NCBI GenBank assembly: GCA_024276905.1
Contig: JAJRWF010000028.1
Span: 1 to 50,396, forward strand
Direction: 5' to 3'
DNA length: 50,396 bases
DNA from: Deltaproteobacteria bacterium
GTDB taxonomy: Bacteria; Desulfobacterota; Desulfuromonadia; Desulfuromonadales; Geopsychrobacteraceae
Under the pieces are notes generated by a model that ran no database searches, had not been told where the DNA came from, and saw nothing but the letters and a program-made list of their open reading frames with translations. Shown here piece by piece: positions 19,784 through 28,490 of the stretch. The first letter of the stretch is position 1, and the number at the start of each line of letters is the position of its first letter. The position numbers and the translations under genes were made by a program.

Positions 19784-20788
19784 ATGAAACAAATTCTTCT
19801 GACAATAGCCTTCAGCCTTTTGGCCCTGCCGACCCTGGCAGACAACCAGACCGGCATGGTGACAATGGATTTCGACCTGACAGCTCAAGCCCCGGGTCGA
19901 GAGGTCAAACTCTGGCTCCCCTACCCGGTTTCTGACGCTCATCAGCTGATCGACCAGATCACCTGGCAGGGCGATTACACTGAGGCAGCAGTCTACTCCG
20001 ACCGGGAGAATGGAAATCCTCTCCTGTTTGCCCGCTGGAAGAATGATGCTGTCTCTAGAAAAATGACCCTACGCTACCATGTTGTCCGCAACGAACAACA
20101 CAGCACCAAACTGAAAGACAAAGGGATCGCAATCGATCCGGCAGCATTTGGTCGCTACCTGGCGGCCACCAGCTTTGGGCCGATTGATGGCCCCGTCAAA
20201 GCACAGGCAGATGAAATTACTGCCGGCCGCCAGGGGATCCTGGCAAAAGCACGTGCAGTCTATGACTGGACGGTCGATAACAGTTTTCGTGACCCCAAAA
20301 CTCGCGGCTGCGGGTTGGGAAATGTTCCGGAGCTATTAAACCGCCCCGGCGGAAAATGCGCGGACATCAGTTCGCTGTATGTCGCTCTGGCCAGATCGGC
20401 CGGGGTGCCGGCACGTGAAATTCTTGGACTGCGCCTCGGCCGGAAAGATGAAACAGATATCACCGGCTGGCAACACTGCTGGGCCGAGTTCTATCTGCCG
20501 GGAACCGGTTGGGTTGCTGTCGACCCGGCCGATGTCCGCAAAGCGATGCTCAGGCAAAAGCTGGAACTGGACGATCCGAAAGTTGCCGAACTGCGTGAGT
20601 ACTACTTTGGCACGCTCGACCCCTTTCGCGTCAAACTTTCCGAAGGACGCGATCTGACCCTGAACCCGCCGCAACAGGGCCAGGCGATCAACTACCTGAT
20701 GTACCCCTTCGCCCAGGTCGGTGGAGAAACAATCGACTGGCTGGAACCTGCGACGTTCAAATACAGGATAATGTTTGACAAAAAATGA
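19784..20788 (+). CDS. Exported transglutaminase-like protein
   Basis: The ATG at 19784 has GGAG 7 bases upstream and gives a clear signal peptide (MKQILLTIAFSLLALPTLA then DNQ). The mature protein carries a transglutaminase/protease-like core with Cys192 in GGKCADISSLYVALAR, His231 in GWQHCWAEF and Asp247 in WVAVDPADV, a complete Cys-His-Asp triad. Proteins of this type cleave or crosslink amide bonds, but the substrate is unknown. It probably acts in the periplasm. It is divergent from a LysR gene that may control it. The gene is 334 residues and looks intact. Confidence 0.85.
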   Translation: MKQILLTIAFSLLALPTLADNQTGMVTMDFDLTAQAPGREVKLWLPYPVSDAHQLIDQITWQGDYTEAAVYSDRENGNPLLFARWKNDAVSRKMTLRYHVVRNEQHSTKLKDKGIAIDPAAFGRYLAATSFGPIDGPVKAQADEITAGRQGILAKARAVYDWTVDNSFRDPKTRGCGLGNVPELLNRPGGKCADISSLYVALARSAGVPAREILGLRLGRKDETDITGWQHCWAEFYLPGTGWVAVDPADVRKAMLRQKLELDDPKVAELREYYFGTLDPFRVKLSEGRDLTLNPPQQGQAINYLMYPFAQVGGETIDWLEPATFKYRIMFDKK

Positions 20789-20796
20789 GGCAAGAG

Positions 20797-20817
20797 GCGG
20801 GAAGCGGGAAGCGGGAA
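20797..20817 (+). repeat. Three tandem copies of GCGGGAA
   Basis: Directly after the transglutaminase stop there are three perfect head-to-tail copies of the 7-mer GCGGGAA. This is a short simple repeat in a non-coding gap and could vary in copy number between strains. No function is visible. Confidence 0.8.
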
Positions 20818-20860
20818 CAAACATAAAACCATACCCCCACAACACCCCCCCCACTCTCAG

Positions 20861-20980
20861 GGCGGCTCAAAAGTACCGGAATGCAAGGCGGACGCAGAAC
20901 GCCCCGACGAGGCGTAGCGGAAGCTACACCGAGTCGGGTCGTTCCAGGACAACGCCGCAGAGCGGTGCTTTTCAGCCGAC
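20861..20980. repeat. 120-nt imperfect palindrome (interspersed-repeat or MITE-like element)
   Basis: The segment is symmetric about 20920/20921 with no indels: GTAGC-GGAA-GCTAC at the centre and arms of 58 bases that match at about 39 positions by my count. The outer ends (GGCGGCTCAAAAG against CTTTTCAGCCGAC) are best conserved, as in terminal inverted repeats. The right end stops at the first base of the dfx stop codon. It could fold as a long hairpin in RNA and may act as a dfx terminator, or it may be a dispersed non-autonomous element. No second copy is seen in this window. Confidence 0.7.
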
Positions 20981-21364
20981 CTACCCCTTAGCCTGCCAGT
21001 GTCCGTGCAAATTGCAATACTCCCGTACCGAGAGGTTACTGGCACCGGCAACCTCAAAAGTCGCCGCAGGATCTTCACCCGGCTTGAGAAACTGGGTGTA
21101 CGACTTCCCATCAGCAATCAGTTCTATCCATTCAATATAGTGTTCATCCTGCATGGGATGAGGAACACTCCCGACCTGAACCTTGACGGTGTTACCGGAA
21201 ACTTCAACCACCGGGACATGTTTCTCGGTCGCGGCGTCAGTGGTATTTTCACTCAGCAGCGCCATGTCCTGCCCACAGCAAGCCAGTGTCCCAGCGGCAG
21301 CGTGCAGAACCTCAACGATGTTGCCGCAAACCGGGCACTTGTAAACTTCGAGTTGTTCAGGCAT
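20981..21364 (-). CDS. dfx: Desulfoferrodoxin (superoxide reductase)
   Basis: It reduces superoxide to hydrogen peroxide without releasing oxygen, a typical defence of anaerobes. The N-terminal desulforedoxin-type iron site is present ([13 protein letters not shown], then LACCGQDM), so this is the two-iron form. The catalytic iron site has the His ligands in KHVPVVE and [14 protein letters not shown] and the C-terminal [10 protein letters not shown]. The 127-residue length is standard. It lies 17 bp after rubrerythrin and is probably cotranscribed; the enzymes act in sequence on superoxide and peroxide. Confidence 0.96.
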   Translation of the reverse strand: MPEQLEVYKCPVCGNIVEVLHAAAGTLACCGQDMALLSENTTDAATEKHVPVVEVSGNTVKVQVGSVPHPMQDEHYIEWIELIADGKSYTQFLKPGEDPAATFEVAGASNLSVREYCNLHGHWQAKG

Positions 21365-21381
21365 TGGTCAAATCCTCCAAA

Positions 21382-21954
21382 TCAGTAGTTTTCACCCAGC
21401 AGTTCGAAATGATCAAGCGGATGCGCACAGGCTGGGCAGGCCCCGGGCGCATCTGGTCCCTCATGCAGATAGCCGCAGTTGCGACAACGCCAGACAACCG
21501 GCGCATTCCGTTTAAAGACCTCACCCTTCAAAATATTACCACGAAGGTCATTATAACGCTTTTCGTGCTGTTTTTCAGCAACACATATCGCGCGAAATAC
21601 TGCAGCCACATCAGAGAAACCTTCTTCTTCTGCGGTTTTGGCAAAAGACGGATACATCTCCGTATGTTCGTAATGCTCCCCGGCTGCTGCCGCAGCCAGA
21701 TTTTCTTCGGTGGTTCCAATCACCCCGGCCGGAAAGGCGGCGACAATTTCAACCTCACCCCCTTCAAGAAATTTGAAGAAACGCTTTGCATGCTCCTTCT
21801 CCTGCTCGGCCGTTTCCTGGAAAATGGCCGAAATCTGGACGAAACCCTCCTTGCGTGCCTTGGCGGCAAAATAGGTGTAACGGTTACGCGCCTGGCTTTC
21901 ACCAGCAAAGGCTGTCAACAGATTTTTTTCGGTTCTGGTTCCCTTCATACCCAT
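21382..21954 (-). CDS. rbr: Rubrerythrin
   Basis: Rubrerythrin reduces hydrogen peroxide to water using a di-iron site and a rubredoxin-like centre. The 190-residue protein has the ferritin-like four-helix part with the ExxH-type ligands in [31 protein letters not shown] and [11 protein letters not shown], then the C-terminal rubredoxin-like site with [12 protein letters not shown] and CPACAHP. A strong AAAGGAG precedes the ATG. It follows the histidine kinase gene by 50 bp on the same strand and precedes dfx. Confidence 0.96.
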   Translation of the reverse strand: MGMKGTRTEKNLLTAFAGESQARNRYTYFAAKARKEGFVQISAIFQETAEQEKEHAKRFFKFLEGGEVEIVAAFPAGVIGTTEENLAAAAAGEHYEHTEMYPSFAKTAEEEGFSDVAAVFRAICVAEKQHEKRYNDLRGNILKGEVFKRNAPVVWRCRNCGYLHEGPDAPGACPACAHPLDHFELLGENY

Positions 21955-22004
21955 ATCAAATTCTCTCCTTTCAGTTAGTCGCCAGCTTTACTCAAGGTCA
22001 CAAT

Positions 22005-23816
22005 TCACCGCGCATCATGAGCAGGGCTCTCGAATGGCAGCCGAATGACAAAACAGCTTCCTTCCCCCGGAACCGCCTCGACACGAAGCTCACCATGATG
22101 TTGTTCGGTAATAATGAAATAAGAAACCGACAGGCCAAGGCCGGTACCACCATGGACTTCCCTGGTCGTAAAAAAAGGTTCAAAAACCCGTCTGCGTACC
22201 TCTTCGCTCATCCCCGGCCCATTATCGCAAATCGTGATCTGAGCCATGTCCCCGCATCTCTTTAATCTCAAAATGAACCGACATGGATGGTCCCCATTAT
22301 GACTCTCCATTTCCTGGGCACCGTTGCGCAGGATATTCAGCAACACCTGCTGGATCTTGGTTTCCTCGCAAGGAACATCAGGTAGGCCCGCTTCGAATTC
22401 ACGCACAATCTCGACTTTACGAAAATCATAGCCGCGTTCAAGGTTGAGATCGTTGTTGAGCAAAACAATCGTGCTTTCCAGCAGTTCAGCAAGATCGCGC
22501 GGTGACTTTTTTGATTCTCCCTGACGACTGAAGCTGAGGATATTGTCAACAATCCCGGCGGCTCTGCGCCCATTCTCCATGGCAGTTCTGACCATACCGA
22601 GAATTCCGCGTTTTTCCATATATGCTTCGATAGCCTCAAACTGCATACCGAACGCGGCGGCAACATCCAGATTTTTCTGTTGCGGCATGGTCAACCGATT
22701 GAGCACCACCTGCAGGTTCTGTAAAATTCCGGCCAGAGGATTATTGATCTCGTGCGCCATGCCGGCGGCCAGGCCACCCACGGAAAGCATCTTTTCAGTC
22801 TGGACCATCACCTCTTCAAGCCGAACCCGGTCGGTTACATCATCAACCCGGATAACCGCCCCGTTTACACCATTGGTCAGCAATGGATAGACCGTCATGT
22901 CGGTTAAAAACTGCTTACCATCTGCTGCGGTAAGCTGAACACGCCAATCTTGTTGTACCTGTCTCATACCGATAGCGATCTGAACCCGTTCCAATTGCCG
23001 GTGCAAACTGGGAAATACCTGTTGTAAAACCTGCCCCTTCGCTTCCTCCGCAGTGCAACCACTCACACGAGATGCCTCCTGGTTCCATTGCAAAACACGG
23101 CCGTCAGCATCAACGCCGATCAGAATCGAAGGCATTGAATTAATAACATTTTCCATCAACGACTGTAGCTGTATCAGGTTGCGGTTGCTCTGTTCAAGCG
23201 CGTCAGTACGCTCCCGAACCCGCTGATCGAGTTCACAATTAGTGCGCTGCAGCTCTGCCACCAGATCGAGACGATCGAGGCGCGCCGCAACCGTATCGAC
23301 CGCCTGACGTAAAAAAATCTGCGGCCCGGACCAGTTGCGCCCCCCCTTACCACTGACAAAAACAAATACCCCTTTTTCGATCTGATGGGTTGAAAATGAC
23401 AGCAGAAAAAGACTCTGGGGGATAAAATCGCTATCAGGCAGATCAAGCCGATAACCCTCTGTCGGCAGTTGCACAATAACGGAACTACGCCCCCCCAGCT
23501 GTTCAAGAATCCGCGGAGGAATACCGAGTCGGACACGGCAGCTGCCATCAAGGTAATTGGCATAGCACCAGGGCAAAACAACCTGTGGACCCTCTATGTG
23601 GCCACAGGCGCAAAGCGGGATATCCCGCAGAATCGAGATTCGCTCAAGAACCTCGTCCATCAGACTGTCATGATCATCGCTCCAACTGGCAATTTCGGCC
23701 ACGGTACGCAGCAACATTGCCTCTTCGGCATGTTCGGCAAGCAACAGGTTTTCTTGCTGTAACACATGAAGCTCCGCCTCGAGGCCGTCAATTCTGTCCC
23801 TGAGCTGTTCTCTCAT
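22005..23816 (-). CDS. Soluble PAS-domain sensor histidine kinase
   Basis: The 603-residue protein has no membrane segment. An N-terminal coiled coil (about 1-35) is followed by a GAF-like region (about 35-190) with several Cys (CACGH, WCYANYLDGSC). A second coiled coil leads to a PAS domain (about 215-330), the phosphoacceptor His355 in AAGMAHEINNPLAG, and a HATPase domain with NILRNGAQE, DNGPGMSEE and GTGLGLSVS. No response regulator is encoded nearby. Its ATG overlaps the hydrolase stop (TGATG), and rubrerythrin and dfx follow, so a role in redox or oxygen sensing is a reasonable guess only. Confidence 0.9.
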   Translation of the reverse strand: MREQLRDRIDGLEAELHVLQQENLLLAEHAEEAMLLRTVAEIASWSDDHDSLMDEVLERISILRDIPLCACGHIEGPQVVLPWCYANYLDGSCRVRLGIPPRILEQLGGRSSVIVQLPTEGYRLDLPDSDFIPQSLFLLSFSTHQIEKGVFVFVSGKGGRNWSGPQIFLRQAVDTVAARLDRLDLVAELQRTNCELDQRVRERTDALEQSNRNLIQLQSLMENVINSMPSILIGVDADGRVLQWNQEASRVSGCTAEEAKGQVLQQVFPSLHRQLERVQIAIGMRQVQQDWRVQLTAADGKQFLTDMTVYPLLTNGVNGAVIRVDDVTDRVRLEEVMVQTEKMLSVGGLAAGMAHEINNPLAGILQNLQVVLNRLTMPQQKNLDVAAAFGMQFEAIEAYMEKRGILGMVRTAMENGRRAAGIVDNILSFSRQGESKKSPRDLAELLESTIVLLNNDLNLERGYDFRKVEIVREFEAGLPDVPCEETKIQQVLLNILRNGAQEMESHNGDHPCRFILRLKRCGDMAQITICDNGPGMSEEVRRRVFEPFFTTREVHGGTGLGLSVSYFIITEQHHGELRVEAVPGEGSCFVIRLPFESPAHDAR

Positions 23817-24664
23817 CAGGCCAGAGCTCCTGTCACAGGGGCGCCGGACCAGAATGAACTCAGGGCAATTCCAACCTGTTCAGGTTCATCCTCCTGGATA
23901 AAATGTCCAGCGGTCGCGATTCGGAGGAGCAGACAACCAGGGACCTCACGCTTCAGGCGTAACGAAATCTCATCGCTCAGATAAACATCGGCTTCACCAC
24001 GTATGACCAGAACCGGGATGGTAAGTTTCTGTAAATCTTCTGCAATTTCAGTCAGGTTCCGCTTGTCAAGACAACGTGCAAAATGCAAAAAGGCCTTGCG
24101 TCCGGTTGAAGAACTCATCGGTGCGCGGAAAAGCTCAAGCAACTCGGAATCAATACGGTTTTTGTGGTAGAGACCGCGCTTGATAATGAGGCTGAGAGCT
24201 CCGGCATCGAACGTCGCCATAACAAAATGGCGCAGGATCGGAGTACGCATGGTCGTAATCGGCTGTACCGGCCAGTAGTCATAGCCCACACTGTTGATCA
24301 GACAGAGATCAATGACCTTCTCGGGATATCGCACGGCAAAAATCTGCGCGACACCACCACCGACATCATGACCGACCAGATGAATTCGCTCAATCTTCAA
24401 CTGCTGTAAAAGGGCCTGTAAGCGTTCGGCATGCGCGGCCAGAGAATAATCAACATCAAGTGGCATTTCGGAGCCGCCGCAACCGAGCAGATCATAGGCA
24501 ATCACCTGCCTGTCGGCGGGCAGGTGCGGTAGAACCCGGCGCCAGATAAATGAATAGGTGGTAATACCGTGGACCAGAACTACCACCTCCCCTTCGCCCT
24601 GTTCAAGCAAGGCAAAACGATGATCTCCGACACTCAGATTCGTCACATCAGGATGCCAGGACAT
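23816..24664 (-). CDS. Alpha/beta hydrolase with an Asp nucleophile
   Basis: The 282-residue protein has the alpha/beta-hydrolase fold: the oxyanion segment VLVHGITTYSFIW, the nucleophile elbow GHDVGGG with Asp100 in place of Ser, acid Asp226 in IRGEADVYLSD and His254 in ATAGHFIQEDEP. An Asp at the elbow is the mark of epoxide hydrolases and haloalkane dehalogenases, though some cofactor-free dioxygenases and inactive relatives differ. The substrate is unknown. It is first in a unit with the histidine kinase, whose start overlaps its stop. Confidence 0.85.
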   Translation of the reverse strand: MSWHPDVTNLSVGDHRFALLEQGEGEVVVLVHGITTYSFIWRRVLPHLPADRQVIAYDLLGCGGSEMPLDVDYSLAAHAERLQALLQQLKIERIHLVGHDVGGGVAQIFAVRYPEKVIDLCLINSVGYDYWPVQPITTMRTPILRHFVMATFDAGALSLIIKRGLYHKNRIDSELLELFRAPMSSSTGRKAFLHFARCLDKRNLTEIAEDLQKLTIPVLVIRGEADVYLSDEISLRLKREVPGCLLLRIATAGHFIQEDEPEQVGIALSSFWSGAPVTGALA

Positions 24665-24733
24665 TCAGACAGTCTCCACAGAGGCAACAATCAAAAAACA
24701 GTTTTTTCTCGAAGGTAAAATCTAATTGCACAA

Positions 24734-24761
24734 AGTTTATCTTCTGCCTGAACAAAGTCAA
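24734..24761 (-). promoter_or_regulatory. Candidate promoter of the hydrolase-kinase unit
   Basis: On the minus strand TTGACT (24761-24756), a 16-base spacer and TAAACT (24739-24734) make a moderate sigma-70-type promoter about 60 bases upstream of the hydrolase ATG. It lies in the divergent gap with ilvA. Confidence 0.4.
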
Positions 24762-24854
24762 TTCGACCTGTTCGACAGACCGCTGATGGGTACTGACAAT
24801 GGCGTTCATTCCATGTTATTAAACCCCTATTCTCATGACCAAGGAGATCCAGGT

Positions 24855-26363
24855 ATGCAGAAAATGTTACGCCAGATTCTCACCTCAAAAGTCTACGAAG
24901 CAGCCGTCGAAACCCCGCTGGAAAAAGCCGATGCCCTCTCAGATCAACTTGAAAATCGGATACTGCTCAAACGCGAGGATCTGCAGCCGATCTTCAGTTT
25001 CAAAATTCGTGGTGCCTACAACCGGATCGCCCACCTCAGCGCAACCCAAAAAGCCGCTGGCATCATTGCCGCCTCGGCGGGAAATCATGCGCAGGGGGTC
25101 GCCTTTTCCGCCAGAAAACTAGGGTTGAAAGCACTGATTGTCATGCCGGCGACCACGCCGGAAATTAAAATTACTGCAGTCAGGGCACTTAATGCCGAGG
25201 TACTGCTCCATGGCGACAACTATTCAGAAGCAGCCGAGCACTGCACCCGGCTTGCACTAGAAAACGGTATGACGTTCATCCATCCTTTCGATGATGAACT
25301 GGTCATTGCCGGCCAAGGGACAGTTGCCGATGAACTGCTGCGACAGAGTGCGGGAAGGCTCGATGCGGTCTTCGTTCCGGTCGGGGGCGGCGGCCTGATC
25401 GCCGGGATAGCCTGCTATCTCAAAGCCCTCTGCCCCGAAGTCAGAGTCATTGGGGTTGAACCCCACGACAGCGCCGCCATGTATCACTCATTGGCCGCAG
25501 GCAAACCTGTGGAACTTGATTCTGTGGGGATATTCGCTGACGGCGTGGCGGTTAAGCAGATCGGCCAACGAACCTTTGATCTGTGCCGGAAGTATGTCGA
25601 TGAGATTGTCCGCGTATCAACCGACGAGATCTGTGGCGCGATCAAGTCGATCTACCAGGCGACCCGCTCAATCGTTGAACCGGCCGGGGCTCTCGGAATC
25701 GCCGGCATCAAGCAATACGTTCGCGAACGGGAAATCAAGGGCCAGACGCTGGTGGCGATCAACTCCGGGGCCAACATGAATTTCGAGCGCCTGCGCTATG
25801 TCGCCGAACGCACCCAGACCGGCGAACAGCGTGAATCGCTGTTCGCCATCACCATCCCCGAAAAACCTGGAGCATTACGCCATCTGTGCCGTGAGGTGTT
25901 GATCGATACAAATATCACCGAGTTCAGCTACCGACTCTCAACCCGCAATGAAGCCCATATTTTCGTCGGTGTATCATTCGGCGGCAAAGCGGCACGCGCC
26001 GCGTTTTCGCAGCAACTGAGGAGCCAGGGGTACGCCAATACCGACCTGACCGACAACGAACTGGCCAAAACCCACCTGCGCTACATGATCGGCGGGCGTT
26101 CTCCCGAGGCAATTCGCGAAAAGCTGTTCCGCTTCTGGTTCCCGGAACGACCGGGGGCCCTAAGTCGCTTTCTCGCCGACATGGGTGCCAACTGGAACAT
26201 CTCGCTCTTCCACTACCGCACCATCGGTGGAGAATTCGGCCGGGTCCTGATCGGTCTTGAAATCCCGAATGAAGATGAAACACGCTTCCACGATTTTCTG
26301 GTCGAACTCGGTTATCGTTATGAAGACGCAAGTGACGACCCGGCCTACCGGCTGTTTCTTTGA
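24855..26363 (+). CDS. ilvA: Threonine deaminase, biosynthetic
   Basis: It deaminates threonine to 2-oxobutanoate, the first step of isoleucine synthesis. I start at ATG 24855 because AAGGAG lies 8 bases before it; the open frame upstream to 24726 has no such site. The 502-residue product has the PLP lysine Lys50 in FSFKIRGAYN, SAGNHAQGVA, the PVGGGGLIAG loop and two C-terminal ACT-like domains (AITIPEKPGALRHL and FWFPERPGALSRFL), so it is probably feedback-inhibited by isoleucine. No other ilv gene is near. Confidence 0.95.
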   Translation: MQKMLRQILTSKVYEAAVETPLEKADALSDQLENRILLKREDLQPIFSFKIRGAYNRIAHLSATQKAAGIIAASAGNHAQGVAFSARKLGLKALIVMPATTPEIKITAVRALNAEVLLHGDNYSEAAEHCTRLALENGMTFIHPFDDELVIAGQGTVADELLRQSAGRLDAVFVPVGGGGLIAGIACYLKALCPEVRVIGVEPHDSAAMYHSLAAGKPVELDSVGIFADGVAVKQIGQRTFDLCRKYVDEIVRVSTDEICGAIKSIYQATRSIVEPAGALGIAGIKQYVREREIKGQTLVAINSGANMNFERLRYVAERTQTGEQRESLFAITIPEKPGALRHLCREVLIDTNITEFSYRLSTRNEAHIFVGVSFGGKAARAAFSQQLRSQGYANTDLTDNELAKTHLRYMIGGRSPEAIREKLFRFWFPERPGALSRFLADMGANWNISLFHYRTIGGEFGRVLIGLEIPNEDETRFHDFLVELGYRYEDASDDPAYRLFL

Positions 26364-26466
26364 TTCTATCGAGCAGGAGAAATTTCCCTCATCGCGACCT
26401 TTCTCCCCTGCCATCGCAGCCTGCAGGGTTCATGCTCTGCCTGATAACGACCTGAAAGGTTAAGCC

Positions 26467-26652
26467 ATGCAATGTACCGGCAAAGAAAACTGTTCCTGCA
26501 CCTACAGCGGTTGCAGTCGCCGCGGCAACTGTTGTCAGTGTGTTGCCTATCACAAGGATAAAAATCAATTCCCGGCCTGCTTCTTTTCACCCGAGGCCGA
26601 GCGCAGCTACGATCGCTCATTTAGCATGCTGCTGAAGGATCGGAACCTTTGA
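26467..26652 (+). CDS. Small Cys-rich DUF6485 family protein
   Basis: The 61-residue protein has seven Cys in its first 28 residues (CTGKENCSCTYSGCSRRGNCCQC) and an eighth in the FPACFF segment, a pattern I recognise from DUF6485 proteins that probably bind a metal or iron-sulfur cluster. AAAGG lies 7 bases before the ATG. Its TGA overlaps the TTG start of the radical SAM gene that follows, so the two are tightly coupled. Function is unknown; a link to cluster supply or to the partner enzyme is only inference. Confidence 0.8.
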   Translation: MQCTGKENCSCTYSGCSRRGNCCQCVAYHKDKNQFPACFFSPEAERSYDRSFSMLLKDRNL

Positions 26653-28490
26653 CGCGAACTGAGCGCTGCAAATTTCTGCCGACCTGCCGCGCTGACATGC
26701 ACGCCCGTGGCTGGGACGAACTCGACGTACTCTTTGTCAGTGGAGATGCCTGTATCGACCACCCGGCCTTCGGCACCCCGCTGCTGGCACGACTGCTCGA
26801 AAGTAAAGGCTACCGGGTCGGGATTCTGGCCCAACCGGACTGGAAGAATCAGCAAGCCTTCAGGATCATGGGTCGCCCGCGGCTGTTTGCAGCAATTTCT
26901 GCCGGAGCGATGGATTCAATGGTCAATCACTATACGGCAGCGAAGAAAATTCGCCGTGATGACGCCTACACTCCCGGCGGTAAAGCGGGCAAACGACCCA
27001 ACCGCGCGGTGATCGCGTACACTGCGGCCATCAAGGGGGCCTTCAAGGGGCTACCGACGGTGATCGGCGGCATCGAGGCGAGTCTGCGCCGCCTGGCTCA
27101 CTATGACTATTGGGATGACAAGGTGCGCCGTTCAATCCTGGTAGACAGCAAGGCCGATCTGCTGCTCTATGGCATGGCCGAAAATGCGCTGCTTGAACTG
27201 ACGGCAAGAATGAGTGACGGCGAAGAGTTGAGGGCAATCCGTGATCTCCGCGGCACCGCGATAATCACCCCGGAAGAGCCGCGAGATGCAGTCCGGCTGC
27301 CCTCCTTCGAAGAAACCCTGGGGGATTGCAGTGCCTACAATCGTGCCTTCAAACTTGCGACGGAGCAGCAGAACCCCCTTTCCGCAAACCCCTTGATTCA
27401 GGCTCATGGACAAAGACTGGTGCAGATCAACCCACCGGCCCTGCCACTGACCGAAAACCAGCTCGACCATCTGTATGCCCTGCCCTTTACCCGGCTGCCG
27501 CATCCGGACTACGCGGAGAAGATCCCGGCTTACGAACAGATCAAATTTTCAATCACCAGCCATCGCGGCTGTTTCGGTGGCTGCGCCTTTTGCGCTATAA
27601 CACACCATCAGGGGAAAACCATCCAGTCGCGCTCTGAAGATTCAATTCTTGCCGAAATTGACCGTTTAACCGAGCATCAGGACTTTCGCGGCACCATCAG
27701 CGATATCGGAGGCCCGACCGCCAACATGTACGGCTTGTGCTGCGGTAACCCGAACGCTGAAAAAGTCTGTCGTCGTCCCAGTTGTCTCCATCCGGAACCT
27801 TGCAAAAACCTGCAGACAAATGATCGACGGGCAGTCCGGATGCTGACCGGGATTCGCCGTCATCAGAAGGTCAAGCATGTCTTTGTCGCCTCAGGAATAC
27901 GTTACGACCTGCTACCTTTTCAGCCGGACTATTTTGACGCATTGCTGCAGCACCATGTCGGCGGGCTGCTCAAGGTCGCGCCCGAATCGACTGTCGACCG
28001 TGTGACCCGGGTCATGCGTAAACCCGGCGCTGCAATTTTCACCGCGTTTCTGGACAAGTTTCGCCGCAGCAGCAGACAGCTCGGCCTGCGGCAATCTATC
28101 GTTCCCTATCTGATCAGCGGGCACCCCGGCTGCCGGTTGGAGGACATGGTCGAAGTCGCCCTCTACCTGAAAAAACACCGACTCAAGGTCGAGCAGGTTC
28201 AGGGCTTCACCCCGACTCCAGGAAGTCTGGCGACCTGCATCTATCACACGGGCAGCGACCCTTTCAGTGGCGAGCCGGTCCACGTGCCGCGTTCGGTCAA
28301 GGAGCAACGGTTGCAGAAGGCGTTGCTCCTCTACCACCGTCCGGAATTGAAAAAGGATCTGCTGGAGGCGCTTCGTACTTGCAACCGCGAAGAGGCCGCA
28401 AAAGAACTGCTGAACCTTCCACAAACGAAGAAAAAAACCGGGTCAGCACCACAGAACGCCACCAGCAGCCCCCCCAAACCGCACCGCTGA
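26649..28490 (+). CDS. YgiQ-family radical SAM protein
   Basis: The 613-residue protein has an N-terminal domain typical of YgiQ (LFVSGDACIDHPAFGTPLLA, then PTVIGGIEASLRR) and the radical SAM cluster motif CFGGCAFC with the Cx3Cx2C spacing, followed by ITHHQGKTIQSRS. Further Cys occur in LCCGNPNAEKVCRRPSC. The C-terminal part (QVQGFTPTPGSLAT) is also characteristic. The start is the TTG at 26649, with AAGGA upstream and a 4-base overlap with the DUF6485 gene; the first family-conserved residues KFLPTCRADM follow it. The reaction is unknown. Confidence 0.92.
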   Translation: MTRTERCKFLPTCRADMHARGWDELDVLFVSGDACIDHPAFGTPLLARLLESKGYRVGILAQPDWKNQQAFRIMGRPRLFAAISAGAMDSMVNHYTAAKKIRRDDAYTPGGKAGKRPNRAVIAYTAAIKGAFKGLPTVIGGIEASLRRLAHYDYWDDKVRRSILVDSKADLLLYGMAENALLELTARMSDGEELRAIRDLRGTAIITPEEPRDAVRLPSFEETLGDCSAYNRAFKLATEQQNPLSANPLIQAHGQRLVQINPPALPLTENQLDHLYALPFTRLPHPDYAEKIPAYEQIKFSITSHRGCFGGCAFCAITHHQGKTIQSRSEDSILAEIDRLTEHQDFRGTISDIGGPTANMYGLCCGNPNAEKVCRRPSCLHPEPCKNLQTNDRRAVRMLTGIRRHQKVKHVFVASGIRYDLLPFQPDYFDALLQHHVGGLLKVAPESTVDRVTRVMRKPGAAIFTAFLDKFRRSSRQLGLRQSIVPYLISGHPGCRLEDMVEVALYLKKHRLKVEQVQGFTPTPGSLATCIYHTGSDPFSGEPVHVPRSVKEQRLQKALLLYHRPELKKDLLEALRTCNREEAAKELLNLPQTKKKTGSAPQNATSSPPKPHR

